A stretch of 64,000 nt of DNA from Chryseobacterium sp. 52 (GCF_002754245.1 NZ_PEEX01000001.1:3452001-3516000); one strand, 5' to 3'; shown: positions 26,349 through 34,557, counted from the first letter of the stretch. Notes: generated by a model from the letters alone, not told the origin. Program-made: numbers and translations.

Positions 26349-26927
26349 TTATATATTTTGGTTGTGGTTGTGTTCAATACTTTTAATAACCTTACATGGA
26401 TTTCCTACTGCAACAACATGATCAGGAATGTCTTTGGTGACAACACTTCCCGCTCCTATCACCGTATTATTTCCAATGGAAACTCCAGGCAGAACCACGA
26501 CATTTCCTCCCAGCCAGACATTATCTCCTATCGTAATCGGGCGGGCATATTCAAGACCTTTATTTCTCTGCTCTGCATCCAGCGGATGTCCTGCAGTATA
26601 AAAACTACAGTTGGGCCCTATAAAAACATGGTTCCCGAACCTGACTTTAGCACAGTCTAATATGATAAGATTATGATTAGCATAAAAGTCTTCCCCGATT
26701 TCAATATTATACCCGTAATCACACCAGAAAGAAGGCTCTATACAGATGTTTTCTTTGGTACTTCCGATGATCTTTCTGATCAGCTTATTTCTGTTTCCGG
26801 CATCAGAATTTTTCAACTGATTATACTCCAGGCACAGATCTTTGCACGCGATACGTTCACTGATGAGTTGTTTGTCATAATTGGCATCGTACAAAAGTCC
26901 GGCAGCACATTTTTCCTTTTCAGTCAT
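26349..26927 (-). CDS. maa: Sugar O-acetyltransferase (maltose/galactoside type, LbH fold)
   Basis: A 192-residue left-handed beta-helix acetyltransferase. The N-terminal helical cap starts TEKEKCAAGLLYDANYDKQL. The hexapeptide repeats include IEPSFWCDYGYNIEIGEDFY, the catalytic-His region FIGPNCSFYTAGHPLD, PITIGDNVWLGGNVVVLPGV and IGAGSVVTKDIPDH. It moves acetyl from acetyl-CoA to a sugar hydroxyl in the cytoplasm. Its stop lies 2 nt before a GLPGLI start, so the two are co-transcribed, but the link is not understood. The symbol follows the family; specificity (maltose, galactoside, other) is not decided by sequence. Confidence 0.85.
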   Translation of the reverse strand: MTEKEKCAAGLLYDANYDKQLISERIACKDLCLEYNQLKNSDAGNRNKLIRKIIGSTKENICIEPSFWCDYGYNIEIGEDFYANHNLIILDCAKVRFGNHVFIGPNCSFYTAGHPLDAEQRNKGLEYARPITIGDNVWLGGNVVVLPGVSIGNNTVIGAGSVVTKDIPDHVVAVGNPCKVIKSIEHNHNQNI

Positions 26928-26969
26928 AATTAAAATTCTGTATTTATGGCTTCTAAAGATAAGGTTATA

Positions 26970-27010
26970 AAAAGAAAAACAGGATAGTCATTAATAACCA
27001 CCCTGTTTTT
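26970..27010 (-). terminator. Intrinsic terminator of the second GLPGLI gene
   Basis: Stem AAAAACAGG / CCTGTTTTT with a longer imperfect inner stem, 20 nt after the minus-strand stop at 27030, followed by a T-rich tract. Confidence 0.6.
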
Positions 27011-27029
27011 ATATTAAAAATTATGTCAA

Positions 27030-27935
27030 CTATTTCAGTAAATCCGGTTCTATCGGATTATTATTTTTCTGAAGCGTTTCCTTAGTCCTTTTCTCCATTT
27101 CTTTGAAAACCTGATTGGGATCTGAAAGTTCTTTTCCATCTGCTGTTTTCATTTTAAATGCCACCTTTGTATTGGAGTCTCCCCCATTTTTCATCATCAT
27201 TTCTCTCATATTCTTGGTAGGATCATTTACGTAAGCTTTCCATACTTTTCTGTACTGCTCTTTTGTGATCTCCAGTTCTTTTCCGCCCATTCCCAATATT
27301 CTCACATTGTCCGGAAGCTGAGTTTCTTTTTCCTCTGCACCGTTCTGTATTGTTTTATTTCCTATCAAAGTCATGATGTGTGAACCTGTTCCATCCTCTA
27401 TTTTTACAATCAGCCCGGGAAGTCCATAGAATTTATACGGGCCGTCCTGAAAAGGAATCTCTGATGAAAACCAGGCTGTCCATTCTCTTCCGCCGTAGCT
27501 TGTTATTGCTTTTTGGGTATTGTATTCCCCTATTTTCTGTTTGTCGGGAAGGATTTTCCATTCCGGTTTTTTATCTTCCTGTACTTTATACTTATCTGTG
27601 CTGATACTTGTGAAAAGATAAGTCTTAAAATCCGGATAGCTTTTGGTTACTTTATAAGAAACCTGGCCGGGTCTGTCTCTTCTGTTGACACTGATACTTC
27701 CGCTGCCGGAATTGATCTGTTTCTCCAGCTCTGCTTTTGAAGTGGAATCGGAGACAAATTTATCATGGCTGTAATAAGCCGATCCTTTTTTATCAATATC
27801 CAGAAGCATCATCTCCTTCTTTACCTCCTCTTTATTGTTGGAATCGGGGATGAATTTGTATTCGTAAAAAAATCTGTTGGTCTGGGCTCCTGTTATTATT
27901 CCCAGAAGCAAAAAAAATAAAATTTTGGTTTTCAT
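27030..27935 (-). CDS. GLPGLI family secreted protein
   Basis: A 301-residue paralogue of the 25480 gene. Signal peptide ends TGAQ; then NRFFYEYKFIPDSNNKEEVK, WTAWFSSEIPFQDGPYKFYG and GLPGLIVKIEDGTG near residue 184. The C-terminal third is rich in Lys, Met and Asn (KNMREMMMKNGGD). It follows the BlaI/M56 pair by 58 nt on the same strand and may be transcribed with it, although a weak hairpin lies in the gap. Function unknown. Confidence 0.88.
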   Translation of the reverse strand: MKTKILFFLLLGIITGAQTNRFFYEYKFIPDSNNKEEVKKEMMLLDIDKKGSAYYSHDKFVSDSTSKAELEKQINSGSGSISVNRRDRPGQVSYKVTKSYPDFKTYLFTSISTDKYKVQEDKKPEWKILPDKQKIGEYNTQKAITSYGGREWTAWFSSEIPFQDGPYKFYGLPGLIVKIEDGTGSHIMTLIGNKTIQNGAEEKETQLPDNVRILGMGGKELEITKEQYRKVWKAYVNDPTKNMREMMMKNGGDSNTKVAFKMKTADGKELSDPNQVFKEMEKRTKETLQKNNNPIEPDLLK

Positions 27936-27948
27936 ATTTTAATTTCAA

Positions 27949-27988
27949 TAAAAAAGCTTTACCAATATACCACTGACAAAGCTTTATG
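27949..27988 (-). terminator. Possible terminator after the M56 gene
   Basis: Two AAAGCTTT blocks about 24 nt apart can pair; on the minus strand a T run follows. It would partly separate the BlaI/M56 unit from the GLPGLI gene. Confidence 0.4.
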
Positions 27989-27993
27989 GTACT

Positions 27994-29976
27994 TTATTTC
28001 TTTGTCTGAATTCTTATTTCTCCGCGACTGGCATTTGCTCCACTTTCTTTATTAATGGTAACACTGGCAATTTTTTCAGGTTTCAGTGCATCGAATTCGG
28101 CTTTGCTGATCTCTTTTCCATCCAGAAAAATAGCGGTGTCTTCCCAGTTATTCACTTTAATCTTCTTTACACCATTCATGGCGATACTTCCTTTACCATC
28201 TACTTTAATGTAATCTCCTTCCAGCTCCAAGGTTCTGTTTACTGAACCAGATGTATTGCTATTCGTGCTTTTGAGGAAATAAAAATTTCCTTTAGCTCCT
28301 CCGGAAAACCTTTTCTCTACTTCTACTCTAATTTTTTCCCCAGCTATTCTGGCTTTTTCACCTTCAAGCCTTGCTCTTTCCCCTACTATTCGGGCTTTTT
28401 CTCCGGCCACTCTTGCAACTTCTCCCTGAAATCTTCCCATATCGCCTGCTTTCATGGCCTCAATCCGTGCTTTTTCTCCTGCTATTCTAGCTGCCTCGCC
28501 CTGGATTCTTGCTTCTTCACCCATTTTCCTGGCCTTTTCACCTAATTTTATGGCTTCAGCTCTTGCCTTCTCTGCTTTTTTTCTGGCTTTTCTGGCTTCT
28601 TTTTCAGTTTCCGGCTTCCAGTTCTGATCACTGTTATCATTAAATCGCAATACTCTTACTCCATAAGCATTTGGCGGTGTAGGAGGTGATGGCGGAGCAT
28701 CTGGAAAATTCATACTTAAATTGGATAGATCGGGCATTTCTATACCCAGACTTTCAATGGTTTTTGTTTTATTTTTCCATTCGTCAGAATTGAAAAATTC
28801 ATTAATTTTTTTCGTTTCTGCCTGAGAAAAGTTTAATGCCTTTCTAAAATCATCAGAACTGGTGATTTTTCCTAGTTCTCCCGAAAGTTCACCAAGTTCA
28901 TCAAGCTTCTGTTGAAATTCTTTACTTTCCGGCTTCAGGGTTTTTAAAACTCTGCTTTTTTCTTCAATTTTCTTTCCAAGCTCTGTGATTTCTTTCTTGC
29001 TCCCAGATTCATTAAAAAGCTTAGGTTCTGTAATTTCTGTTTTTTGAGGTCTTATTGTATCCTTTTTAATCTGAGAAACAGCTTCTTCAATAGCTATATT
29101 GGTTTCTTTAATTTCTTTATTCTTGGCATTTACCATATAGGCAAAGGCTACTGAAAATAAAACCGGCAATGCAAAAATTCTTCGCGCATATCCGAATTTG
29201 GTTTTTGGTTTTTGTAACATTTTGAGTCGTTTTTTTAGATTTGAACTTAGAAACGGACTGGTGGCAGGCAACTGTGTTCCGGAAAAGTGGCTTGCTAAAA
29301 GCATCTGCGCAAATGCTTTGGTGTCCGATTGTTTGACGGCTTTTTTATCCGCCAGGTATTCGTGGATCAGGCTGATCTCTTTTTTAATGATATGAAAAAA
29401 TGGATTGAACCAGAAAACAGAGGTAATGATCTCAATAAAAATTTTATCGAAAGAGTGTTTCTGCTCAATGTGAACCATTTCATGTTTTAAAATCTGTTCT
29501 CCAACATCGGAATTCAGGGTGATGGTGTTCTTCCAGAAAAGATTTCTAAAGTATGAAAACGGGGCTTCGGTCAAGTCGGTACGGTAAAAATTGATACCGT
29601 CAAAACTTTCTTTTTGAAACTGCTTTTTAAGTCTTTGGATCTTCAGGATTCCGAAAATCAGCTTTCCTAGAAAATAGAAAGAAACCAGTCCCAAAGCTGA
29701 AAAAATAATTCTAAAATAAATGTGGCCATTGTCTATGTTTTTTTCTGTATTAAAATTCTGTATTTTGTCAAGAAGCATATACATATCATTATTCACTTCT
29801 ATGGTAAAATCACTTACACTGATCAGAGGCAACAGCAGTGATATTACCATTGCAAACAGCAGATAAAATCTGTTATAATGATGAAATGTCTTGTCTTTTA
29901 AAGACAACTGATAATACAAAAACATTACACCAGAGCTTACAATTACTTTTCCCAAGTATAAAAGTACAGTTTCCAT
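27994..29976 (-). CDS. M56 (BlaR1/MecR1-like) membrane metallopeptidase with plug-like C-terminus
   Basis: A 660-residue regulatory membrane protease that partners with the BlaI repressor encoded 6 nt upstream. Four N-terminal transmembrane helices surround the cytoplasmic zinc site LKHEMVHIEQKH (HExxH, near residue 168), with ISLIHEYLADKKAV downstream. After the last helix (about residue 275) come a coiled, charged region and a run of degenerate repeats (RIAGEKAR, RVAGEKARIVGERARLEGEK, about residues 450-545). The C-terminal 60 residues, with AIFLDGKEISKAEFDALKPE and GANASRGEIRIQTKK, look like a TonB-receptor plug segment rather than a penicillin-binding sensor domain. Confidence 0.88.
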   Translation of the reverse strand: METVLLYLGKVIVSSGVMFLYYQLSLKDKTFHHYNRFYLLFAMVISLLLPLISVSDFTIEVNNDMYMLLDKIQNFNTEKNIDNGHIYFRIIFSALGLVSFYFLGKLIFGILKIQRLKKQFQKESFDGINFYRTDLTEAPFSYFRNLFWKNTITLNSDVGEQILKHEMVHIEQKHSFDKIFIEIITSVFWFNPFFHIIKKEISLIHEYLADKKAVKQSDTKAFAQMLLASHFSGTQLPATSPFLSSNLKKRLKMLQKPKTKFGYARRIFALPVLFSVAFAYMVNAKNKEIKETNIAIEEAVSQIKKDTIRPQKTEITEPKLFNESGSKKEITELGKKIEEKSRVLKTLKPESKEFQQKLDELGELSGELGKITSSDDFRKALNFSQAETKKINEFFNSDEWKNKTKTIESLGIEMPDLSNLSMNFPDAPPSPPTPPNAYGVRVLRFNDNSDQNWKPETEKEARKARKKAEKARAEAIKLGEKARKMGEEARIQGEAARIAGEKARIEAMKAGDMGRFQGEVARVAGEKARIVGERARLEGEKARIAGEKIRVEVEKRFSGGAKGNFYFLKSTNSNTSGSVNRTLELEGDYIKVDGKGSIAMNGVKKIKVNNWEDTAIFLDGKEISKAEFDALKPEKIASVTINKESGANASRGEIRIQTKK

Positions 29977-29982
29977 GATCGG

Positions 29983-30366
29983 TTAATTTTTCTTTTTGAG
30001 TTCGTTCAGAAGCATTTCAAGGTCTTCTACGGTCATTTCATTTTTTTCAACAAGGAAAGAAACGGCACTTTTATAGGAACCTTTAAAATAATTTTTCACA
30101 AGACTTTTCATTGTTTTCCCGGAATATTGTTCTTTGGTCACCAATGGGAAATATTCATGCTGTCTTCCATATACATTATAGTCTACAAATTCTTTGTCTT
30201 TCAATACTTTCAAAATTGTAGAAACCGTATTGGTATGGGGTTTCGGTTCCGGAAAAAGATCCAGAACATCTTTCAGGAAGCCTTTTTCCAGTTTCCATAA
30301 ATACTGCATCACCTGTTCTTCTGCTTTTGTCAAATTCTGAATTTTCATATCCTTTTCATTTATCAT
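29983..30366 (-). CDS. BlaI/MecI/CopY-family repressor
   Basis: A 127-residue winged-helix repressor. The N-terminal domain shows LTKAEEQVMQYLWKLEKGFL and the recognition region KPHTNTVSTILKVLKDKEFV; the C-terminal dimerisation helix includes YFKGSYKSAVSFLVEKNEMT. In the Bla/Mec paradigm the M56 partner cleaves the repressor when a signal arrives. The first ATG (30366) is used; a second ATG 18 nt inside would give an equally good N-terminus. Its promoter and TAGTGATAT operator repeats lie directly upstream, so it is probably autoregulated. Confidence 0.92.
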   Translation of the reverse strand: MINEKDMKIQNLTKAEEQVMQYLWKLEKGFLKDVLDLFPEPKPHTNTVSTILKVLKDKEFVDYNVYGRQHEYFPLVTKEQYSGKTMKSLVKNYFKGSYKSAVSFLVEKNEMTVEDLEMLLNELKKKN

Positions 30367-30368
30367 TA

Positions 30369-30405
30369 TAGTGATATCTCATTTTAGTATAATTTCATAT
30401 CACTA
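30369..30405. promoter_or_regulatory. Inverted repeat operator upstream of blaI-type gene
   Basis: TAGTGATAT (30369-30377) and ATATCACTA (30397-30405) form a perfect 9-bp inverted repeat between promoter and start codon. A third half-site, TATAGTGATA, lies at 30457-30466, upstream of the -33 box. Likely binding sites of the adjacent BlaI-type repressor. Confidence 0.6.
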
Positions 30406-30419
30406 ATAAATTAGTTATA

Positions 30420-30449
30420 CAAATGTAGAAATAAATCTGACTCAAACAA
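30420..30449 (-). promoter_or_regulatory. Promoter of the BlaI/M56 unit
   Basis: Minus-strand TTG (30447-30449), 19-bp spacer, TACATTTG (30420-30427): an exact flavobacterial promoter, nested between operator half-sites. Nothing else is seen in the 318-bp gap up to 30685. Confidence 0.7.
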
Positions 30450-30684
30450 CTAATTTTATAGTGATAAAAGATTAATTAATATAACCTTCTGATATTCAGA
30501 TAAATAAATTTTATTAAAATATGTTAAATTTTTAACACACCTTATTTATTGCCTGTTTAATTGGTAGGAAAATCTCTAATTACACTACAAATTCTTAAAA
30601 CTTGTTAAATTTTATTAAATAAAATTAAAATGAATTTGTTTAAAGTGAGAAAATATATTTATTTTAGTGCTTTAAAAATTTCTC

Positions 30685-31266
30685 ATGAAAAGATATAATT
30701 TATTGATTGTACTATTACTGCTTATTTTTAACGTGACTACAGCCCAAAAGAAGAATTCTCCAGCTGCTGATCTCAGTATTCTAAAAGAAACCAAAACGAA
30801 GATCGAAAATACGGTTCCGCTGGTGATTAAACATCTTCAGGCTATCGCTGAGAAAGAAGGTGACAATAATATTGTGGCCAACGGAAAAACCGGTTTAGGG
30901 AAAGAATACGGCATTTTGGAATCTGAATGGTTTCTATATAGAAATAATATGAAGAACTGTATTCTTAACAATTCTTCCAAAAAAGCTAAAAAATGTATGG
31001 AATATCATACACTGTACCTGAGAAATACATTCATCAACTATGGTAATTATATCTCAAACCTTACAAGAAAGAATGGATATCTTGGAGTAGAAGGTGATAC
31101 AAAATTTGATTTCAAACCCGCTGACATCACAACAAAGTTAAGCGAAGCTTACTTCAACGCCAATGCTGCTGCAGGAAGAATGAAAGGAGATCAGAAAAAA
31201 GACTTTTTAGGACAGACTATGTCGGATGACAATAAGCTTACTCCTTTTGGTCAATTAGCTCAATAA
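30685..31266 (+). CDS. Secreted hypothetical protein
   Basis: A 193-residue exported protein that I do not recognise. The signal peptide covers residues 1-20 (VTTAQ end). The mature part is mainly helical and charged: LSILKETKTKIENTVPLVIK, NNMKNCILNNSSKKAKKCME (two Cys that could form a disulfide) and LSEAYFNANAAAGRMKGDQK. Monocistronic, followed by a strong terminator; the long AT-rich upstream region is shared with the divergent BlaI/M56 unit. Confidence 0.7.
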   Translation: MKRYNLLIVLLLLIFNVTTAQKKNSPAADLSILKETKTKIENTVPLVIKHLQAIAEKEGDNNIVANGKTGLGKEYGILESEWFLYRNNMKNCILNNSSKKAKKCMEYHTLYLRNTFINYGNYISNLTRKNGYLGVEGDTKFDFKPADITTKLSEAYFNANAAAGRMKGDQKKDFLGQTMSDDNKLTPFGQLAQ

Positions 31267-31287
31267 CATTTTAATTAAAACATACCA

Positions 31288-31317
31288 AATCCCGCTTCTC
31301 TGAAGCGGGATTTTTTT
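31288..31317 (+). terminator. Intrinsic terminator
   Basis: A 10-bp perfect stem AATCCCGCTT / AAGCGGGATT, loop CTCTG-type, then seven T, 22 nt after the hypothetical secreted protein. Confidence 0.85.
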
Positions 31318-31366
31318 AGCTAATCCATTGAAATAAATATAAAAGATAAGAGGTATACTTCAATAC

Positions 31367-31562
31367 AAAAAGAGAATCACAATTGCAATTCTCTTTTTAT
31401 TGACCATTATATATTCTAAGTGAAAAAATCCTTTTAAAAAGATCTCCGCCGGGAAAGCTGTTATGTACTAATCATAAAAACATCCGGGAAAAAGTAGAAA
31501 ATGAGGCGGAGATCCTTAAACATAAATAAACTCTACAACCAGTCTCCTGATTGATAAGAGCG
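31367..31562 (-). ncRNA. Candidate structured small RNA (possibly 6S-like)
   Basis: This 400-bp gap holds no ORF but has RNA-gene hallmarks on the minus strand: a -7-like TACTTTTG at 31566-31573, then a stem of at least 10 bp closed by GGATCTCCGCC and GGCGGAGATC (31505-31515 and 31441-31450) around a 54-nt weakly paired interior, and finally a perfect terminator stem AAAAAGAGAAT / ATTCTCTTTTT at 31369-31399. A long closing stem with a large internal bubble recalls 6S-type RNAs, including the 6S-Flavo class; this assignment is a guess. Strand is inferred from the order of promoter-like box and terminator. Confidence 0.4.
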
Positions 31563-31722
31563 GTACAAAAGTAAGCTTCATCTTTCTACTGTTAAAAAAA
31601 ATAATGTAGAATTAAATCGAAAGTCTTGTAGAAGTAATACTACTTTTGAGACAATAGAAAATTATAACTTTAAAAAGAAGTCAAAAACCATAAGAACAAG
31701 TTTATTAACTTCCTTCTCTTCT

Positions 31723-32169
31723 CTATTTCCACCAATGATAATAATTGTGAAGTCCGTCATACTCAAATCCACAACGAGGGTAAAGGGAATTTCCAATATC
31801 GTTCGTTTTTTCTGTTTCAAGCATCAGTCCACAGGCATCCGTTTCTTCACACCACTGCTTGCTTCTGTCTATGAGTCCCACCGAAATTCCTTTTCCTCTA
31901 TAATCCGGATGCACAAAGAGATCGCTTAAAAGCCATTGTTTCTGAAGTCTGGCATAATGGAACAGTTTATATAACTGAACAAAACCGACTGCTTTTCCCT
32001 CAACAATCGCAAGAAATAGATCTGATTCATTATTCAGAAATCTTTCTTTTAAAAATATTTTTCCTTTTTCTACGTCAGATTCCTGGCGATAAAAAATTCG
32101 ATAAAGATTGAAAAGCTCCGCTGCTTCATTAAGGTCTTCAATACCTGCTTTTTTGATTGTGTAATTCAT
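31723..32169 (-). CDS. GNAT-family N-acetyltransferase
   Basis: A 148-residue acetyl-CoA-dependent transferase. The N-terminus YTIKKAGIEDLNEAAELFNL is the usual GNAT beta1-alpha1, and the acetyl-CoA-binding motif A is LFVHPDYRGKGISVGLIDRS (residues 85-105), followed by LMLETEKTNDIGNSLYPRCGF and the terminal aromatic YHWW. The substrate is unknown. It is divergent from a MocR-type regulator, with overlapping promoter boxes in the 89-bp gap, so that regulator may control it. Confidence 0.87.
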   Translation of the reverse strand: MNYTIKKAGIEDLNEAAELFNLYRIFYRQESDVEKGKIFLKERFLNNESDLFLAIVEGKAVGFVQLYKLFHYARLQKQWLLSDLFVHPDYRGKGISVGLIDRSKQWCEETDACGLMLETEKTNDIGNSLYPRCGFEYDGLHNYYHWWK

Positions 32170-32196
32170 TTCTGTAATTATTTTTTATTTACGGGA

Positions 32197-32255
32197 CAAA
32201 AGTATCTCCAAATAGGACTACATTTGTACTCCAGATTTAAACTATTAAGTAGTCC
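32197..32255. promoter_or_regulatory. Divergent promoter/operator between GNAT and MocR genes
   Basis: Two exact TAnnTTTG boxes face outward: TACTTTTG on minus (32197-32204) and TACATTTG on plus (32219-32226). An inverted repeat, GGACTA (32215-32220) and TAGTCC (32250-32255), overlaps the plus -7 box and ends 3 nt before the MocR start codon. It is a plausible binding site for the MocR-type protein. Confidence 0.5.
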
Positions 32256-32258
32256 AGT

Positions 32259-33707
32259 ATGTTTCCCTTTGAACACATTATTACTATTAATAAAGAAAGC
32301 AGTACTGCAGTATACAGACAGATTGCGGTCTCCATTATCAATGCGGTCAGAAATGGAGTATTAAAACCTGGTTCTCATCTTCCCGGAACCCGTGAACTGG
32401 CAAAAACATTAAGAATACATCGTAAAACGGTCACCGCAGCCTATGATGAATTGCATGCCCAGGACTGGATCATCATTGTTCCAAGAAAATATACTGCGAT
32501 ATCTGACCAGATTCCTCTGTTAAAGTCTCAGGAATGGGATTCTGCAGATGCTACCCCGTCTTATGAAAAGAGTTTTAATCTTCCTTTTAGAAGTATTGAT
32601 GAAAAAATAGAAAAATCATATATCAATGGCTTACCTGAACTCATCATTGATGATGGACATCCGGATGTAAGGCTTTCCCCAATTGATGAACTCCTGAAAA
32701 CCTACCGATCCTTCACTTCCAAAAGACATTCCATCAAAAATGCGAATATCGGGACGGAACAAGGTACTTTAGCCCTGAGAAGCGAGTTGGCTCCCTACCT
32801 TTCTGAAACAAGAGGTTTGAATATCAATACAGAAAATCTTCTGATCACTCATGGTGCGCAAATGAGTATTTATCTCACTGCACAACTTCTTCTGGGCCCG
32901 GATTCTACGGTTATTGTAGGAGTACCCAATTATCCCGTTGCCAATGCGACATTTAAGCAGACAGGAGCAACAATTATAGAAGTATCAGTAGATGAGAACG
33001 GCATTGATACAGAAGCCATTGAGGCAGTATGCAGAGAGAGAAAAATCAATGTTGTCTATGTCATTCCCCATCATCATTATCCTACGACCACCACACTCAG
33101 TCCTGCCAGAAGAATGAAGTTGCTGGAATTATCCCAACAGTATTCTTTTGCTATTATGGAGGATGATTACGACTATGATTATCATTATACTTCTTCACCT
33201 TATCTTCCTTTAGCAAGCAGCCACCACAATGGCCATGTGATTTACATAGGATCTTTTTCCAAAATTTTAGACCCTTCTCTCAGGATTGGTTTCATGGTTG
33301 CTCCAAGCAATTTTATTGACCAATGTACAGCATTAAGAAAAATAATTGACGTAGGCGGTGACGGGTATATGCAGAATGCTTTAGCGCTTCTGATCAGGGA
33401 AGGAGAACTTAAAAGGCATCTTAAAAAAGCAAAAAAAATATATCATCAGCGAAGAAATTTTCTTGATTTTTTATTACAGGACAGATTAAGCACCTACATT
33501 TCTTATGTTCTGCCGTCCGGTGGAATGGCTATCTGGATCAGATTATTACCGGAATATTCTGTAAAACATTTGATGGAAATTCCTCAACTGAAAATTTTGC
33601 GTACCGACGAGGAACTGAATGCTTTTCGCTTCGGTTTTGCTTCAATGGATGAAAAAGAGCTGGAAACAACAGTAGATTTTTTAAAATCAGTTCTGGATTC
33701 TTTATAA
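32259..33707 (+). CDS. MocR/PdxR-type regulator (GntR wHTH fused to aminotransferase fold)
   Basis: A 482-residue regulator. Residues 1-80 are a GntR-type winged helix (AVYRQIAVSIINAVRNGVLK, LPGTRELAKTLRIHRKTVTA). Residues 115-480 form a fold type I aminotransferase domain with NIGTEQGTLALRSELAPYL, the PLP-proximal MEDDYDYDY and the Schiff-base Lys in IGSFSKILDPSLRIGF near residue 336. Such proteins sense PLP or an amine and activate a divergent gene; here the divergent gene is a GNAT acetyltransferase. The ATG at 32259 directly follows the putative operator. Confidence 0.92.
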   Translation: MFPFEHIITINKESSTAVYRQIAVSIINAVRNGVLKPGSHLPGTRELAKTLRIHRKTVTAAYDELHAQDWIIIVPRKYTAISDQIPLLKSQEWDSADATPSYEKSFNLPFRSIDEKIEKSYINGLPELIIDDGHPDVRLSPIDELLKTYRSFTSKRHSIKNANIGTEQGTLALRSELAPYLSETRGLNINTENLLITHGAQMSIYLTAQLLLGPDSTVIVGVPNYPVANATFKQTGATIIEVSVDENGIDTEAIEAVCRERKINVVYVIPHHHYPTTTTLSPARRMKLLELSQQYSFAIMEDDYDYDYHYTSSPYLPLASSHHNGHVIYIGSFSKILDPSLRIGFMVAPSNFIDQCTALRKIIDVGGDGYMQNALALLIREGELKRHLKKAKKIYHQRRNFLDFLLQDRLSTYISYVLPSGGMAIWIRLLPEYSVKHLMEIPQLKILRTDEELNAFRFGFASMDEKELETTVDFLKSVLDSL

Positions 33708-33791
33708 TTTTTCATTGATTCACTATCAAATCAGCTAAAATACAGCATGTTTTGGGTTTTATCATTCTGAAAAAATTGCAATTTTTATAGG

Positions 33792-34043
33792 ATGGAAAGA
33801 CATATTGAAATAAGTGATTCTGTTTTAAGGAGCAAAATCAGAAGTGGAAAAATCAATTTCGGAGGGAATAAAAAATTGAAAATTTACGGCCTTCTCAACT
33901 GTTTCTCCGGCAAAAGTATGAAAAGAGAAAACAGAGTCTTCTTTATATCAGAAAACGAAGCACTGGAAAATAAGTACCGCCCCTGCGGACACTGCTTGAA
34001 AAAAGAATATAAAATCTGGAAAAAAGAATACACACAAGAATGA
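33792..34043 (+). CDS. Stand-alone Ada-type zinc-binding domain protein
   Basis: An 83-residue protein matching the N-terminal zinc domain of Ada: NKKLKIYGLLNC (residues 29-40), ENRVFFISENEALENKYRPC and GHC. Three of the four Ada zinc Cys are seen; the first, which in Ada is the methyl-phosphotriester acceptor, aligns with Gly (IYG). It therefore cannot be a methyl acceptor by the known mechanism and may simply bind DNA or metal. Such single-domain proteins are frequent in Bacteroidota. No clear operon partner. Confidence 0.75.
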   Translation: MERHIEISDSVLRSKIRSGKINFGGNKKLKIYGLLNCFSGKSMKRENRVFFISENEALENKYRPCGHCLKKEYKIWKKEYTQE

Positions 34044-34097
34044 AACCAACACCTGTCAAGAAATCTGATCTCAGTAATTCTTTCACGGGTCAGTATA

Positions 34098-34124
34098 AAA
34101 AAGTCTCAAAATACATTGAGACTC
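34098..34124 (-). terminator. Intrinsic terminator of the Cys-rich peptide gene
   Basis: Stem AGTCTCAA / TTGAGACT with a T run on the minus strand, 9 nt after the peptide stop codon at 34133. Confidence 0.65.
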
Positions 34125-34132
34125 GCTTATTT

Positions 34133-34306
34133 CTATATTTCAGGGTAAGTCCCGCAGGCCATACCAAGAGGAATACACTTTCCATTGCATTTATAGGAAG
34201 TGTGCGGATTACAAGGACAGTCCTTAGGTGGAATATTTGCACAGTTTACAATTCCTCCGTTGACGGATCTTAATTCAATTCGTGAAAGTTTTTTCAAGTT
34301 TCTCAT
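34133..34306 (-). CDS. Cys-rich double-glycine leader peptide (bacteriocin-like)
   Basis: A 57-residue peptide with the Chryseobacterium bacteriocin-like leader MRNLKKLSRIELRSVNGG. The 39-residue core after Gly-Gly carries six Cys (NC, DCPC, YKC, GKC, MAC), enough for three disulfides or thioether-type links, and is rich in Pro and Gly. The start MRNLKK is preferred to an ATG 24 nt upstream because it begins the recognised leader. No maturase, transporter or immunity gene is adjacent. Such stand-alone peptides are frequent in this genus and their role is not established. Confidence 0.75.
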   Translation of the reverse strand: MRNLKKLSRIELRSVNGGIVNCANIPPKDCPCNPHTSYKCNGKCIPLGMACGTYPEI

Positions 34307-34557
34307 AGTTAATTTTTTTTTAGTGAACATCTAATGTAATGAAAAATAATAATCAATATCATTAAAAATTAATATTTTAATCATAATTATCAAAAAAAAC
34401 TATAAAATATCATTTGAATTACCATTGTTTTGTGTAAAAAAATCCTAAAAACATATTCCTTTCATTATGAATACTGTGGTTTTATAAACGTGTAAGATCA
34501 ATAGAATAATGTGGATGAGAATAAAAGCATCTGTTTACACCAATTTGTAAAAATATA

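Noticed and set aside
34040..34273. 77-residue plus-strand ORF opposite the Cys-rich peptide
   Set aside because: It overlaps the terminator and coding region of the minus-strand peptide, whose GG leader is far more convincing.
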